From Akkermansiaceae bacterium (GTDB lineage: Bacteria; Verrucomicrobiota; Verrucomicrobiia; Verrucomicrobiales; Akkermansiaceae), in the NCBI GenBank assembly GCA_023300205.1, contig JALZVD010000379.1:1-5615 (forward strand): a stretch of 5,615 nucleotides of DNA. The letters are read 5' to 3'. Every line of letters starts with the position of its first letter. Positions within the stretch are counted from its first letter, which is position 1. Shown here in pieces: positions 5,204-5,615 of this stretch. The position numbers were made by a program, and so were the translations under genes. The notes under the pieces were generated by a model that ran no database searches, was not told the origin of the DNA, and saw only the letters and a list, made by a program, of their open reading frames with translations.

Positions 5204-5615
5204 CTAATCATCAATTAAACTAATACCCACTTTACGAATCCCCTCACCTCTCAAACAATTCACCACATCAATAAATCTCTGATGAGTCACCCCCTCCCCA
5301 GACACTACCTGCACAAACAACTCACTCCCATTCGACCGTGCCAGCTCATTGATCATCTTCAGTCTCTCCTTCGTCCTAGATATCTCCCTATCCGCCATAT
5401 CAGTATCCAGCACCTCCTCATACACCCCTGCATTCATCACAATAGAACCATCCCCCTTCACCCCTATCAAGACCTTCACCATCTCATCTCCAGGCACCCC
5501 CACCGAGCTAGGCATAGTCATCGGCAAATCCTGCTCCCTTGGCTGAATCGTGCTCGTCACCAAGAAATAAATCAGTAGCAAGAAACACACATCAATCAGC
5601 GAGGAAATATCCAAC
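5204..5615 (-). CDS. exbD: ExbD/TolR-family proton-channel subunit, 5' end cut off
   Basis: The gene runs leftwards from beyond the right edge to the TAG at 5204-5206, leaving 136 residues. The first codon seen, TTG at 5612-5614, should be read as an internal Leu: it begins LDISSLIDVCFLLLIYFLVTS, matching the conserved ExbD stretch (N-M-T-P-M-I-D-V-v-F-l-L-L-I-F-F). About 10-25 residues, including the cytoplasmic start, are missing. Asp8 of the fragment is the expected proton-carrying residue in the single membrane helix (about 6-22). The rest is the periplasmic domain: QPREQDLPMTMPSS, a GDGSIVMNAG strand pair, a helix (about 75-94), LFVQVVSGEGVTHQRFIDVVNCLRGEGIRKVGISLI. ExbD/TolR proteins work with ExbB/TolQ to couple proton flow to outer-membrane uptake or envelope stability. 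The motor partner is probably outside the window to the right. ExbD and TolR cannot be told apart here. Confidence 0.9.
   Translation of the reverse strand, partial: LDISSLIDVCFLLLIYFLVTSTIQPREQDLPMTMPSSVGVPGDEMVKVLIGVKGDGSIVMNAGVYEEVLDTDMADREISRTKERLKMINELARSNGSELFVQVVSGEGVTHQRFIDVVNCLRGEGIRKVGISLIDD

Noticed and set aside
5282..5578. Two plus-strand open frames across the ExbD gene
   Set aside because: The minus-strand frame carries the conserved ExbD helix and periplasmic domain; these His/Pro/Ser-rich products are antisense shadows.

Overview
The window is ordinary-looking chromosomal sequence from a Gram-negative bacterium. My best guess is the phylum Verrucomicrobiota. This rests on the style of the ExbD/TolR protein at the right edge, a prepilin peptidase with an unusual cytoplasmic insert, and mostly absent Shine-Dalgarno sequences. 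It is an inference from remembered family patterns, not a database match. No RNA genes, CRISPR arrays, insertion sequences, attachment sites or origins were found, and no gene-free stretch exceeds 150 bases.

Layout, left to right. (1) 1-573 (+): the 3' end of an ABC-F ATPase gene, from the last part of the second ATPase domain through the C-terminal coiled coil. (2) 714-2178 (+): three small envelope-protein genes. These are a DUF883/ElaB-YqjD-type C-tail-anchored protein, a two-helix Phage_holin_3_6/YqjE-type protein, and an overlapping basic membrane protein whose N-terminus resembles E. coli YqjK. The order and topology mirror the enterobacterial yqjD-yqjE-yqjK cluster. An 11-bp hairpin lies between the first and second genes, and a shorter inverted repeat lies just before the second gene's start. 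(3) 2243-3352 (+): a bifunctional type IV prepilin peptidase (A24 family) with an N-terminal zinc-site domain and an insert of about 95 residues before the second catalytic motif. (4) 3400-4212 (-): a YafK-type YkuD-fold (L,D-transpeptidase-like) exported enzyme. (5) 4279-5151 (+): S-methyl-5'-thioadenosine phosphorylase, divergent from gene 4. (6) 5204-5615 (-): an ExbD/TolR proton-channel subunit, cut by the right edge.

The genes do not form one pathway. The recurring theme is the envelope: a membrane-anchored YqjD/E/K-like module, pilin or pseudopilin processing, peptidoglycan-linked chemistry, and energised outer-membrane transport or stability. A translation factor and a methionine-salvage enzyme sit among them. 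The most interesting points are the YqjD/E/K-like module with its nested overlap and hairpin, the enlarged prepilin peptidase, and a strong C-over-G excess on the + strand that persists inside minus-strand genes.
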